DNA of 64,000 nucleotides, taken from contig NC_051121.1 of assembly GCF_014839805.1 (NCBI RefSeq), positions 9,221,116-9,285,115 on the forward strand. Reading direction: 5' to 3'. This document shows, piece after piece, positions 1 through 12,021 of this stretch. The notes under the pieces were generated by a model. It worked only from the letters and a program-made list of their open reading frames with translations. It searched no databases and was not told where the DNA came from. Position numbers and translations under genes: made by a program. Origin of the DNA: Manduca sexta. Lineage: Eukaryota > Arthropoda > Insecta > Lepidoptera > Sphingidae. How positions within the stretch are numbered: the stretch's first letter is position 1; each line of letters starts with the position of its first letter.

Positions 1-625
1 CACTGAGCAATAAATCAAAAATATACGTACTGTCTACGAACGACGACTTCCGATTAGTAAACATATTATTTTCTATTCAATCTATTTTCGTTCTAAACGC
101 TTTGGTCAAGGATACAGATGACGAATACCGTACTAGACACTGATTACTCACGCATTGTAAATTAATAATTCAGCGGCAAACGAGCGTGTCACGAACTTTT
201 AATGTAAAAGGTTACATTTAATTAGATTCAGACATTTAAAAGGACCTCGATGGTACAGTTTTTAACTAAAATTTAAACAAACAATTGTTTAAACGCCTGT
301 ATTGCATAGAAAATTAAATCGAACGGCACTATTTAGTCGTATATGTGTGCAATATTACAAGAACGTGGACAATACACATACGATGTTCGCAACGTCGAAA
401 CATCTGCGTAAACACTGATTGTGGCGTTCAAAAACAAAATACGTCAAGAGTCAAGACTATCGTGAGAATCAGATTATGGCATAACCTAAACGATATACAT
501 ATCGTGATATCGATTTTAGGCTTCTGAACAACGCGTTAAAAACCTGTCTTCGGGTTCGCTAATCCAATTGCTACCAACAAACCTAAATAGAATAGACTAC
601 GATGTTCAAATTACAGGCTTCGACA
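1..625. other. gene-free AT-rich stretch
   Basis: No coding region, tRNA or recognisable repeat was found. The longest open frame (345-527, 60 codons, plus strand) is short and resembles nothing I know, so I read the stretch as unique non-coding sequence. Confidence 0.5.
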
Positions 626-787
626 CATTGACGTATATTCTATAAACCCGAACATCCATATAAACTATTTGTTCAAAATGTGAACTAAAATGGCAACCAA
701 AACGTCACTGTTATAACCTATTTATTCACCGCACGCAACAGAAGCTCTCAAAACTAATAAATTGTCCCCGTTTTTGCATCATGTTCC

Positions 788-1321
788 ATTACTGCTCCGC
801 TCCTATTGGTCATAGCGTGACGATATATAACCTATAGCACTCCAGGAACAAAGGGCTATCCAACACAAAAATATTTTTTCAGTTCGAACCGGTAGTTCCT
901 GAGATTAGCGATTACTGCTCCGCTCCTATTGGGCATAGCGTGATGATATAAGTATATAGCCTATAGCATTCCAGGAACAAAGGGTTATCCAACACAAAAC
1001 AATTATTCAGTTCAAACTCCTAGTTTCTGAGATTAGCCATTACTGCTCTGCTCCTATTGGTCATAGCGTGATGATATATAGCCTATAGCACTTCACGAAC
1101 AAAGGGCTATCCAATACAAAATGATTTTTTGAGTTCGAACCGATAGTTCCTGAGATTAGCCATTACTGCTCTGCTCCTATTGGGTATAGCGTGATGATAT
1201 ATAGCCTATAGCACTCCACGAACAAAAGGCTATCCAACGCAAAAAGAATTTTTCAGTTTGGACCGGTAGTTCCTGAGATTAACCATTACTGCTCCGCTCC
1301 TATTGGGTATAGCGTGATGAT
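788..1321 (+). repeat. tandem array, about 4.3 units of 123 bp
   Basis: Units begin with attactgctcygctcctatt at 788, 911, 1039, 1162 and 1285. Spacings are 123, 128, 123 and 123 bp; the 128 comes from a 5-bp insertion in the second unit. The fifth unit stops after 37 bp. Units differ by a modest number of substitutions. The motifs atagcctatagca, gggctatccaacac and tagttcctgagattag are the core of dispersed family U (compare 5437-5581), so the array appears to have arisen by tandem amplification of an internal part of that repeat. Confidence 0.9.
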
Positions 1322-1387
1322 GGTTTGAATAAAAATATTAGTCAAATAATGAATTTTAATTATTTGACTAATATTTTTATTCAAACC
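1322..1387. repeat. perfect 28-bp inverted repeat (hairpin)
   Basis: Arms 1322-1349 and 1360-1387 are exact reverse complements and are separated by a 10-nt loop. The right arm belongs to family A, since the same segment occurs in the other two copies. The left arm is an extra inverted copy directly joined to the end of the tandem array. Confidence 0.95.
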
Positions 1388-1562
1388 CATGTTTACACTT
1401 AGACTCGCGTTTTTATATTACGAACGCAACTCCGTACACAACCACAAGCATCAATTTTGACACCATACTAAAATCAGTTTGAATGGATTACAGTTCAATT
1501 CAATTGAACACGGTAAATGTTCGGAACGCCAAATCTAGTACGTAGTACATATATATCGATAT

Positions 1563-2424
1563 GACTTTTCATTACAATTTACACATCATTTATCTAGTAG
1601 TGTGTTAATATTTTTAACGAATGTTCCACGTATGCCGCCTGGCGCACGCACGCAGACGTGGGTAAAAGCTAGCGTTCGTAACACAATAATGTTTTTCAAT
1701 AGCAATCGACGCTGGTTTCTTGCGACACGCCGCGACCGCACTAACAAGTTTTTTATCTGACGAACCGTTGTGAGAAAGCCGACCATTAGGCTCTACGCAT
1801 ACTTCATTACATTATGAATAGCCTTTGATACTTAATTTTTGATTGATATAAAATTTGAATAGATATTCTAATCGAATGTTAAAAGCTTATAAAAAAATAA
1901 GATATTTTTATCACCAAATATTTTTCATTGTAATTAATTATCTACCCCAAAATAATCTCTTGTAAAATGGATGACTACACGACACAATGATATTTGGTAT
2001 TAACTCGGTATTATGTTCTTGAACATAAAAAACCTTTTAATACATGCATCGGACATTGTCATTGTTCTATTTACTGATGCTTTTTCTATTACAGATGATA
2101 TCAAAGTATAAACAATTTATCTACACCAAACTGATATACATTTAACATTCATATAAATACGTGCAAACTTATTGCGCTGGAGTTGTGAGTGTGCGCGGCC
2201 CTTACAGGCTATCGGTCGACCTCAACGTCGCCTTCGCCGGTCCCTCTCGCTGTAGAGACCCACCATTGTTAGCTACATGGGCATTTAGATCTGGTTTGTT
2301 TGATGTTGTTATTGTTTTGATTGGCGCAATGTTTCTGATGACACGTTGAGAATTGTTAATGTATTGCATTTATGTTGTGTTAAAATCTATTTAGTGACGG
2401 ACTAAAGTGTTAATAGTTATCATT
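1563..2424. other. gene-free stretch with GC-richer patches
   Basis: Two patches are less AT-rich, about 1620-1790 and 2170-2300. Each has an open frame of just over 60 codons (1586-1786 minus; 2161-2349 plus, the latter lacking an ATG). Neither resembles a known protein and no splice signals support them. I see no defined feature. Confidence 0.4.
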
Positions 2425-2530
2425 TTAGTCTTGTGGGTTGCTTCTGGGTTCAATTCCCATATCGTGAAATACTTATGTAAGCGTCTTACACGATTTATCC
2501 TGGTACTGGATCACCCGAATTATTGATCTT
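2425..2530 (+). repeat. tRNA-like SINE head fragment (B box only)
   Basis: The segment gcttctgggttcaattccc contains a good RNA polymerase III B box (ggttcaattcc) with a short stem around it. No convincing A box lies upstream, so it is not a functional tRNA gene. It resembles the heads of lepidopteran tRNA-derived SINEs, but the family is not identified. Confidence 0.35.
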
Positions 2531-2556
2531 CCATATCAAATAAGTTCAAGTAAGTA

Positions 2557-2712
2557 TCATCATGATCAGCCGCAGGATGTCTATTTCTGAACATAGGCCT
2601 CCCTCAGATTTCCAGATCGACCTATTGGAAATGGCCTGCATCCACAAACCTCCTGCAATTTTTATGAGGTCATCTGTCCACCTCGTGGGTGGCCGTCCGA
2701 CGCTGCGCTCGA
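2557..2712 (-). pseudogene. 3' end of an RTE-type non-LTR retrotransposon
   Basis: Read on the minus strand, this encodes the C-terminal tail of an RTE-clade reverse transcriptase polyprotein, with residues RSVGRPPTRWTDDLIKIAG followed by LWMQA. Insect RTE elements, often misannotated as craniofacial development protein 2-like, end with a GRPPxRWxDD block, a W-x-Q motif and a final EAYVQQW-like segment. Here the reading frame slips before that last segment, which appears as a GGLCSEID-like shift product, so the copy is dead. The plus-strand edge near tcatcatgatcag corresponds to the GAT-rich tail expected at an RTE 3' end. All upstream coding sequence is missing. Confidence 0.8.
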
Positions 2713-4483
2713 ACTGGCAAGTAAGTATGCTGGTGATCAAATACCCGTCAACCGTCTTCTTATACGCATAAAGGAATATAGCACGAGATATTACCTAACA
2801 ACCAGAAAGACTCGAACACGGCGATGCAATTTGTCATAACGTCATCATTATCGTAATTAACCACCTGCGAATCAATACGCACACTAAAACGCAATACACT
2901 CTAAACAATTGTAATATTACATACCAACATACAAGTATATCCCCTCGTTCCACTCAACACCGATGATATTATTAACATTTTTAGGCAAAACACATATAAA
3001 CGCCATTCGATTTATATAAACAAGCACCGGCAGCCGCCAAGCGTGTTATTGTGCTTGCCGTTTTTATCAACTACGTTATCAATTAATGTGGGCACACGAC
3101 TGATAGCACGCTTAAAAAATAGACACTTATGTAACGATATCGGGTCACGTGTTATCGAATGGGTACGTACAGACAGGTCACTTTACGCCAGACTCTCGCC
3201 GGGGCTCGACGCTTTCTCGACACTTCTCGTAATTCCTGTGCAACCTCACTTCGTAGACAAAAAAAACGTCACATATTTATCGAACATTCCAATTAACGAT
3301 TATATCTCACACACGAAACACTTCACTGCGTTTCTGCGACCAATTCACGCAGAATTCCAGATATTGCCGTGGCCGAAACTAAAATTAGAACAAGTGCGTA
3401 ACACGTCCATCGGACAATTTGGTTCAAAACACATCAGTCTCAGCCGCTAGGCGATACAAAACGTCTCGTCCGAGTAATAAACCCGTTGTTTACCTCCTAC
3501 AAGTGCGTCACTGAGCCACACTTGCGCTGTATTACCTTCTGTTATATCTATGTCTGAGGTCCGTTATGCGGTAATTAGAATCGTGCGCGTTGATGAAACA
3601 AGGTGTTGGTAAACATATTTATATGCAGTATAATGGACATATTATTATAGTAGCATTGGGCAGGTTATATACCTTCCAGAACTATACAGGCTGAATACAA
3701 AAAAATCTACGAATATACTAATCTCATGTATTTTAAAATATAATAATTTGAAGTAATACCCGCTGCACGTTAAAGGTTTATTATACACCCATTTTGTAAC
3801 TATCGAATATTGGTTAGCCATTAGTTGAACTGCTATTCGTCATCCTGAATGGATTCGTTCGCAGACAAAATACGAGACAAATTGATCATAACTTTAGTCA
3901 TAAATTACGCATACCTACATTATGATGACACGCGTGTTACCTCACCGCAGTTCCCTTCACTACTCCCTACATGTATAAGTTCGAAATAACATATTTCAAA
4001 CCACATTTCAATCGTACGCGTGTGCACATTTCGATTTCGCACGGATTATCCGTATGTTTACCGATTTTTAAACACGAACTAAAGCTTAATATGAATACCG
4101 AGGGAATATTGCCGACCGATGTTCCGATACGCAACTACAGCTTCAATTAATGTGTAATTTTTATAAATGTCGCAATAATTAAACGTAAACACGCTATAGT
4201 ACCAATACATTATCATTTTACAAACCCATTAAGCTTACAGTTTGTTTGCACGTTTATTATATAGCTGAATCATAGTAAACGTCGGGTTCAAGGACACTTT
4301 GTACATGCTTTAAAAATGGTTATTACTCGTGCGTCAGCTTTCTAACTCAAGTAAAAATCTACAATTCCTCTCAATTATAACAACGGTCTAAAAACAACAT
4401 ACAGATTTCTCTAGATGAATGAACAGTGTATTCACATAGCTAGTTTGCTATGCAGTGGCATTCGAATTGCTGGGTCATAGTAA
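2713..4483. other. gene-free AT-rich stretch
   Basis: The longest open frame (3043-3450 plus, 135 codons, starting at GTG rather than ATG) is notable for length but shows no recognisable domain, signal peptide or splice context. I regard it as chance or part of an unknown repeat. Nothing else was found. Confidence 0.4.
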
Positions 4484-4525
4484 CGGCAATTTACCCAATC
4501 GAGTGCAGTGGAGTGTGGAAATGCC

Positions 4526-4622
4526 ATGGCGACGGATGCCGCGAGAGCTGCGCTCGTGATCTCTCTTGGAGCGGGTCGTGACGCCGCCGTCCCTCTATTT
4601 TACCTACACAATGCTCTTAGAG
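4526..4622 (+). other. candidate short first coding exon (unrecognised)
   Basis: An ATG at 4526 in the context gccATGG opens a GC-rich frame beginning MATDAARAALVISLGAGRD and continuing AAVPLFYLHNALR. A possible splice donor, agag/GTATAT, follows with GT at 4623-4624, which would end the exon at 4622 in phase 1. Without splicing the frame stops at 4649-4651 after 41 codons. The composition contrasts with the AT-rich surroundings and the residues are plausible for a protein start. No family is recognised and no matching acceptor was identified, so it could be a chance GC-rich patch. A second ATG at 4521 in another frame stops after 12 codons. Confidence 0.25.
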
Positions 4623-4800
4623 GTATATTTACAATCGCAGTATGTTATTAATGTTTTACTTATTATTACACTTTCTTATATTTATGACTCTCGAATTAAG
4701 CAAGACAGTGACATGAATGTCGTAAAATATTTATCTTTTAAATGCTTAAAGCATATAGTTATAGTAATTATTAGTAATATCTCATTTAATATTTAGATTT

Positions 4801-4935
4801 CGCATCAGATTTATTTTGCCTGTGGCTCCGCCCGCGTGCGAAAGTTTGTCCGGAATAAAAAGTAGCCTATCGCAGTCAGGAATAACGGAGCTACCTATTA
4901 GAGAATATATTTTGGTTAAGTTGTTCCTAAGATGA
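4801..4935 (+). repeat. dispersed repeat family U fragment
   Basis: It contains ctccgcccgcgtgcg, gaataaaaagtagcctat and gttcctaagat in the order typical of family U. This is a non-coding interspersed repeat common in lepidopteran genomes; its class is not settled from sequence alone. Confidence 0.65.
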
Positions 4936-5436
4936 ACACGTTAAAACAAACAATCTCTGCAGTTTTATATGTCAGTATAAATACATAATCCTTATCAAAA
5001 TATTAATGTTTTCGGTACAGAATTGAAACCTATTAACAGCGGTGAGCAGATTGATCTCATATCCCAACAACCGAGCTTACCTGTTTTAACATTGAACTTG
5101 ATCATATTTCTAAGTGCACGTCGTGATACAAACTAGGAAACGGCCGTCCGGCGTCTACAATCAACTAACGATTTCCTTTAAAATGAAATGTCACGCGTTA
5201 TTTATGCATTGAGGTTTATATAGATTTTCACATTGAAACTCTCATAGCTTTATAATGTCAGCGGTAGAAATAGGTCGCTGCGAGCCAGCAAATACATAGT
5301 ATTTACCACAATGCTTTCAAAGTGATTAATTGCTATATTCTCATAATGTTATTGTTTCAATGGTTTATTGATCCATTTAATACAGTAATAGAAAGTTTCA
5401 AATTGCTTCTGTATTGCGGATTCATAAAGAGATTAT

Positions 5437-5581
5437 TATAAGATTGTATAGCCTATAGTCTTCCTGGATAGATGGGGTAGCTAAAACTAAAATAAATTTT
5501 CAATTCGAACCAGTAGTTCCTAAGATTAGTGCGTTCAAACGAAGAAACAAACTCTTCAGCTTTATATAATAGTATAGATAT
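5437..5581 (+). repeat. dispersed repeat family U, well preserved copy
   Basis: The order is tatagcctatagtcttcc, a gggtagctaa segment, cagttcgaac-type sequence, tagttcctaagattag and then caaactcttcagctttat. This is the native, single-unit form of the sequence amplified at 788-1321, and it also shows the flank that the array lacks. Confidence 0.75.
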
Positions 5582-7767
5582 CTAAAACACCTACAAATAG
5601 GTTGTCTAATTTGCTCTTTGATTATGAAAACAACGACTATTTTATGCATTAAAACTGAGCCCTTCATTCGAACACATTCAGGTAGAAACGATGGAATTTG
5701 CATATTAATGTAGTGTAGAGGAGTGCATCTTCGCAGGAGCATCAAAAGATTAAACGGCAGACCTAGTTTTCAGTAGAACCAGCGGGGCGGACCGAAACGA
5801 AACATGTATTGTGAAAGTGTGCGACGCAACGTACAATGTTGGCAACGCATATCAAAGTTTGGCAGGCGCCGGCGCACTTTCGAAACGCCCCACATATCTG
5901 CGTCATGGCTGAGCCACGGTGTCGCTGTAGGCGGTAAGCGAGCCATGCGTACAACAGGCATCTGTATAAAGAATGTCAACCGAACTGGTTTCTGATATTA
6001 AACACGAGAATACCTCGACACATAGATAAAAAAATACTTCGTTTTTATACCACGTATCTAAAAGATCAAAGCACGTCAGTTTGTGGTGTCAGCGGACAGC
6101 GGGATATTGGCCCAAAGTCAGTAGTCGGAATAAGGGCGTTTTGCCAAACGAGTGAATAATCTGTTATCCATGTTTGAACTTTACTACCAACTTTATCTAT
6201 GGTAACGTCGGATAAAGTTTGGCAAACGTCGGTGGACATTCAAAATAGCTTACATGTTTTCGTCGCTGGCGAAGCGATGCGAGACTTTAAGCGATTAACG
6301 GTCAGCAGTGGAAGTGCGTCGGTAATTACGAGTATAAATCTGTGGTAAAGCACTGCTCGGTTTTGTTATACTCAAATAGGTACTTTAGATCCTCTATTTA
6401 TCGATATCAAAATTATAGAATACGCATCGGACACAAATAATGCCTACAAATTTGATTTCCGAATCTTCTCATCTCAAATTGTTTGCACTAGTTTGAAAAT
6501 ACTAACAAATAATATTTGAAGCAGATCAGTTTCTGTAGATACTCATACAGACAGTATAATGAAACGAAAACAAAACATTCATACAACAATAAATTCAACA
6601 TTACCTCATTCGATAGCCATAAAACTGGACGTAAAGAGCGAAACATTCCGAATCGACAGGGATCATGGTGATTTATGTTTGTTTTTACCAATCCACCAGG
6701 CGATAATGAAACTAAAAGAGATTACATCCCTGTACGAACATTTGAATCGGGATGAGCCGACCCTGCTCATTTCGCGCGAGGACACGATTGCTACGTAACA
6801 TCGTTTGCCCGCAAATGGAATACATCGGAGCGTGTAATTCACGTTAGATTCACACGTGGCGAATATTAATCGAAATGAAATTTGATGATTTGCTTCCGAT
6901 AGCAATAAAGGTAATTGATGTCGCTCGGATACCATTCCAAACAGGCAATACGTACAAAAATAACCATAACATTTTGATAAGAGACAGTGTCAGCCCGTGT
7001 ATGTGTTTTATCTAACATAATAAAACTGAGAATTACGTTACTTGTAGAATTTATGATCCGCAAGGTCGTAAAGAATGTGAACAACGTTAGGTACAGTCAT
7101 TTTACCACCTATTATTGCTGTTACATCTAGAAATACTGCGATAATTACATAATCTATGCTATCGCTTTCTTTTCGCACAAACAATAATACGTACCAAGTT
7201 ATCTTAATCGATGAAAGTTTCTCATATCAAAAACCATGCCCCTGAAATTTTCCAATCAGAAATGACATCGATAATTTTGCAAGCAATATGGAAGAGTTGT
7301 TTAACATCAGCAAAGGGGAACGCCGTAGCCTGCGTGAATGAGTAGAAAAGCGTGTTTATATGAGGAGAAGCCCTGCGCGATGCCCGTATGTAATTACTGG
7401 GCGGCGGCGCCGGCGCGAGATTGCCTGCCAATTGAGTTATGTAGCCAGGTTGTAGGGAAACGCGCCCGCACGCCGCTTATACTACAATATACCTATATCA
7501 GCCATTTCAACGTATCTAATGTGTTCGCAACCGAATAGAAAGGATAGTGACAGATCATTAGAGACTTTACAATTTGAGACCTTAACGTTATGGTGATAAT
7601 TCAGGACATGTATTTTTTAAATTAATTTACTATTACGCTATTGGCCACTTTCAAAATGTTCAATCAAACCTGACAATTAATAAATTAGACATCAAATAGA
7701 CATATCATGTATCTGATAACCGTTGTTAAGACAAAGTTGACAGTTGCCTTTTGTGTTTCATCCTCAG
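5582..7767. other. gene-free stretch with GC-rich islands
   Basis: GC-richer patches lie at about 5770-5960, 6070-6340, 6620-6850 and 7320-7470. Several overlapping open frames of 60-90 codons cross them on both strands, none recognised, as is usual for chance opening in GC-rich patches. A similar segment beginning aaagtttggca occurs at 5853 and 6215. Confidence 0.4.
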
Positions 7768-7873
7768 GAATAATAATAATGTAGCTTTCGATTAATGAAA
7801 AAAAAATGGTTTAGTAGTTCCTAAGACTAACGTGTTCTAACAATCAAATTCAGCTCTATATAATTAGTATAGC
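7768..7873 (+). repeat. dispersed repeat family U fragment
   Basis: It shows tagtagttcctaagactaac followed by a tcaaattcagctctatataa segment and attagtatag, matching the right half of family U. Confidence 0.55.
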
Positions 7874-10800
7874 TTTAAGAGTAGCATTTACTAACATTAG
7901 AAATTCGTAAAACGAGCGCTTAATAACTACTTTAGGTATGAATGTCATGACGTAAATGTAAAAATAGAAGTTCGCCTCCTATACATTCTATATTTAATTT
8001 TAGTACATTTTAGGTAAATATATTTGACTTAAGTACACAGCAGCAGTAAAAATATGTGCACTATGTAAAAATTCCGCAATATTATCGCATCCGACAGACT
8101 GTATTTTACGACACTGATCGTAATATAAGAATATTGCGTTCAAACATTTTGATATATCATCACATTCGTATACGTTATCTGTGAAATATAAAGATAAACG
8201 TGTCTAGTACACGTTGCTTTAATTTATAGGCCAATACTCTTATTTTTACCTCGAATACGCCTATTTTATAGGCTAAAGAAAGAGCGATATCCATAACAAA
8301 TGTGATTATTATTGTAGTTTATTCTATTCAAGTAGATTTTTCTTTGAGAACATTTTTGCTTTGCAGACTGAGCGGAACTTGTCTATCTTTTACCTAAACA
8401 CTCGGTTGCATCTGGCACTTGCGCAACGTAATCTCGAGTTATTATACACAATCGTACTTGGGTGTAACTAACTGCGAAACGTAAAATATGAACTGTGCCG
8501 AAAGTCGTAAAAACTATCGCGGTACAAAAATAAAACATCGCTGCCGGAATTCAATTTCATTATGTTTTCTCCGTGCGTTACTGTTAAATACGATGGAGGG
8601 TTTTATTTTACGACCCGCTAACTGTTATTTATGGCCATAATATTAGAACTGTTATGTTCAAAAATAAAATCGTATTCATTAATATTTTACAGATAAAAAC
8701 AATATACAAGGGATTTTATCTAGTAGTCCACCGACAGCTCACAAAGCTCGCACGCGAATTCTCGTCCTAATTACGGTCAGAATAGTAAAGTACGCCGAAG
8801 TACACGAACCATGTTGTATAATTGTGGGTGATCCGGCTCAGTTCCATGACTGCAGTCATTGTTGCTAATTCGGCGCGATGAGTTTTCGGACGCACTGCCG
8901 CCACTCGGCCGCACCGCCGCGCTGTATGCGTGCGAGGAAATTGGACTAGATTAACTCCGAGAGCCTTGCGAAACGTGGCTACGTCACTCCGTAATCATTG
9001 TATGAATTGGTCTAAATGATAGTTTTTGAGTGGTGCCTGAACTATCATTTAAATTTCAGCAATTTGGATTGAATAAGACAAAGAAACGCAACTAGACACT
9101 ATTTATATCGCGGTTTTTTTGTTGATCTCAAACACTTAACGAATCCGTGAGATTCCGGATTGTTTAAAATAAATTAAAATATAAATCAACCACAAAACTT
9201 TGACAAAAGCGATCAGGCGTGGCATTGACACGAACTTATTAAAAGGCTGCATAGTGAATAGGTCAAGTATTTCACCGCGTTAATTAGTTTTTTGTGTTGT
9301 GATTAGCAAATAAGAGAACCAAGGTGATGAAGCGAGTACCTGCATTAAACCATAAATACCCATTGTCATTGGTATATATAATAAGATATTTACAAGATAT
9401 TATGTAGGACGAAGCGCAATGAAACACACGTAAAACGAGACTGATATTCATTATGACGGTAGATCGAGATCAGGCCGGGTCGCACTACCCTCGACTCCTT
9501 TATAAATATTTCTGTACTACAATATAGGTACGTAAACACCAGTCATAAGGTTATAAATACAGATTTTAGAAAAATACATTAAATTTAGGATTCTTATCAA
9601 TATAAAAAATATGTTTACCGTATTATTCGAACTAGATGGAAAAGCAGGAATAGTTTGAACAGAAAAACAAAATTGTTGAATATCACGAGCAAACCGAATG
9701 ATATTTTGTTTACCGTGACGCGTTTTGGAAATCTTGAACAAACACACAGACGTGTACACGGTGGTCTGTATCAATATGTACACGCTATCATGAGCCAACA
9801 ACGGAGACGGGAATTTGGGAAATATACCTTTTTAACTTTCCTCAAATTGGTTTTTAAGGTATATTTAATTTAATAATTGAAGTTAGCTTACTTACATGAA
9901 TGTCACAGAGCGTCTCCTTTACCATAATTATGTGAACCATTATAATATAAGAATAACATTTTTCATATACAAACATTACGTAAGATTATTTCAGTTGTGT
10001 TGTGCTCATATATCAAACGAAAAACACTATAATTGTACTCGTGTATGAATCTTATGTTTAGTACTCCCCATACAAGTACAATCAGTGAACGTTACCTTGT
10101 TTATTTGGGACGGCCAGCAGGTTATTTGTGTCGTGCTAAATATTACCACTGTAATGTACGACGGTGCAACCAATTACATGTTACGCTTTTTGCGATTGCG
10201 ACATATTAAAATGTCCGTGCGACTAAATAAGTTTAGCCGACTGGAATATATGACAACCGAAAAGCGATCATGAAACAATGTGAAATAAAATTTATATTTC
10301 ATTGTAAAGTTTTTGTTGGTGTACTAGTGCTTATTTCGCTTGAGACGGATCTAAAAGTAGAAGTAATTTAACACTAACCTACATGCTCTATAACGATATA
10401 ATAAAATTGCAACGCAAAATATCAGACTAACACATACATTCATATACCGCAAGCATGGACACGAAAGAAGAGCACAAATATTTGTTTCATAACATGTATA
10501 TCGCAATATGCGTTTGTGTGGAAACTGATGAGCCCAAATTACTGGAACCGATGGAGCGACGGCGCATTGTGCAATTTTCATCGCGATAACAATGTACACA
10601 ATCAACGTGCCAATGCAAAAAGTTCACCGCGACAGTGCGCGCGAGATGGAATTTCGGTCTACGTATATTAGTACGAATGACAATCCAATTTCGCATTTCA
10701 ATTCTTATTTGCATAATCTATATTACTTGGACATATATAAATTAATATTTTTCCATTATAAATTATTGTTATCGTATCGAATATAAGAGGTAGTTGCCAG

Positions 10801-11327
10801 TTCTTTTTAATCTCAATAATATTATCGAACTGGGCGGAGAATCAGGACTCTAATTATATTTTTATTATATTGAAATACCATAATTAAATGTTTATAACAC
10901 TCGATAACTTGTTGAGTTTTTCGACATCTATCTTCGGAGTATACATTGGCTATAAAGCCAACAAGGACTGGCTTGTTTGGCTAATTCGATCTCAGAGGAG
11001 AGGGAGGGATCAAACCTCACCTGCCTCACCTTTAAGAATTTGCGCAAGTACTTGGCCGCGGGAACGATGAACTAAATTAAACATCGCGCTCTCTATTCCT
11101 ACCGCTCCGCGAATAAACGCAAAATGCCGGGAGCGTGCGTTTGATGTCCGCACGTGTGCTAATATCTGCCGATGATTAATTGAAACGATGCTTTTTTTAA
11201 CTTTCCAAGTACACATTGTTTTAGATACTTATATAATTTCAGATGATATAGACACAGCAAGAACATCTCGCTAATAACGTTGAAGACACTTCCGATGGTG
11301 ATTTTATTTCGAAATAACGATTTTATT
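7874..11327. other. gene-free stretch with one GC-rich island
   Basis: Only AT-rich unique sequence was found except for an island at about 8730-8990, which includes a perfect 14-nt palindrome at 8846-8859 (atgactgcagtcat). Open frames here are under 100 codons and unrecognised, for example 9517-9801 minus. The island could be regulatory, but nothing in the sequence proves it. Confidence 0.4.
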
Positions 11328-11436
11328 TACTAATAGGAAGCTACTCCTGAGTGCTATAGATTTTTTTCCCGAGAAAATATTTAGTCGGGATAAACCAACT
11401 TCACTCGAGCGGAGCCCCGAGCAATAGCTAGTACTA
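11328..11436 (-). repeat. dispersed repeat family U fragment
   Basis: On the minus strand it begins tactagctattgctcggggc and ends ctcaggagtagcttcctatt, matching the left part of family U. Confidence 0.65.
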
Positions 11437-12021
11437 TATTATGCTCCAAAACATTGGATATGCACTGGGCGTGAGAGGTGACAATACTATGCTTGTGTAC
11501 ATAAATCACATCAGATTAGCCGCGTTAATTAATCATGTATTATGTGATGCGCGGAAGTAACTCACCTGCACGATATATATGAAACTAGACTCCAAGTTCA
11601 TAATTCTATCGGCAGACGATTTGTCCGTGAAACTGGGGTTTACGGGATTAATCTTAGGATCGGCATTTGCCACAATGTTTTTGTGGTCCGGATACATGAT
11701 ACTCTTGATATACCCCTATACCGTAATAACAATCATACTAAGTTCACGGCTGCGTTAACTAATAATTATATGTCTGCTAACTGTTCCCTTATTTAAGATA
11801 TTTTCGTAGCTATAAAGGCTTTCTACTTACGAAAATAAACGCTAAAAGCATACAATTTATTAAAATACACTGAAACGACAATACACTTCGAAAGTAAAAG
11901 TTTATATCCACCATAAACGAAAGTTTCGAAGTGAATAAACCGAAGGGGCTTCTCGCAGCGGCTATGTCGAAACGACTGTGCAAAAATAACAGAAAATTTT
12001 ACAAGGGTAAAGTACAGAATT

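Larger units (their letters stand above)
626..1562 (+). repeat. dispersed repeat family A, copy 1, split by an insertion
   Basis: Left part (about 626-752) and right part (about 1352-1562) align with the copies at 19324-19636 (minus) and 54884-55160 (plus). Shared landmarks are ttgacgtatattctat near the left end, aaaacgtcactgttataacc in the middle, gtttacacttagactcg, and agtacatatatatcgat at the right end. About 600 bp of extra sequence separates the halves: a 123-bp tandem array and one arm of a hairpin. The uninterrupted element would be about 300-370 bp. I see no clear terminal inverted repeats and no coding capacity, so the class is unknown. Confidence 0.7.

Noticed and set aside
788..1321. 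A CRISPR array
   Set aside because: Whole 123-bp units repeat without distinct spacers, and the sequence is a eukaryotic dispersed repeat.
2161..2349. A membrane protein fragment ending in a hydrophobic stretch
   Set aside because: It has no ATG, no splice signals and an AT-rich hydrophobic end that arises easily by chance from T-rich codons.
3043..3450. A 135-codon plus-strand gene
   Set aside because: It starts at GTG, has no recognisable domain or splice context, and is plausible as a chance opening; kept only as a note.
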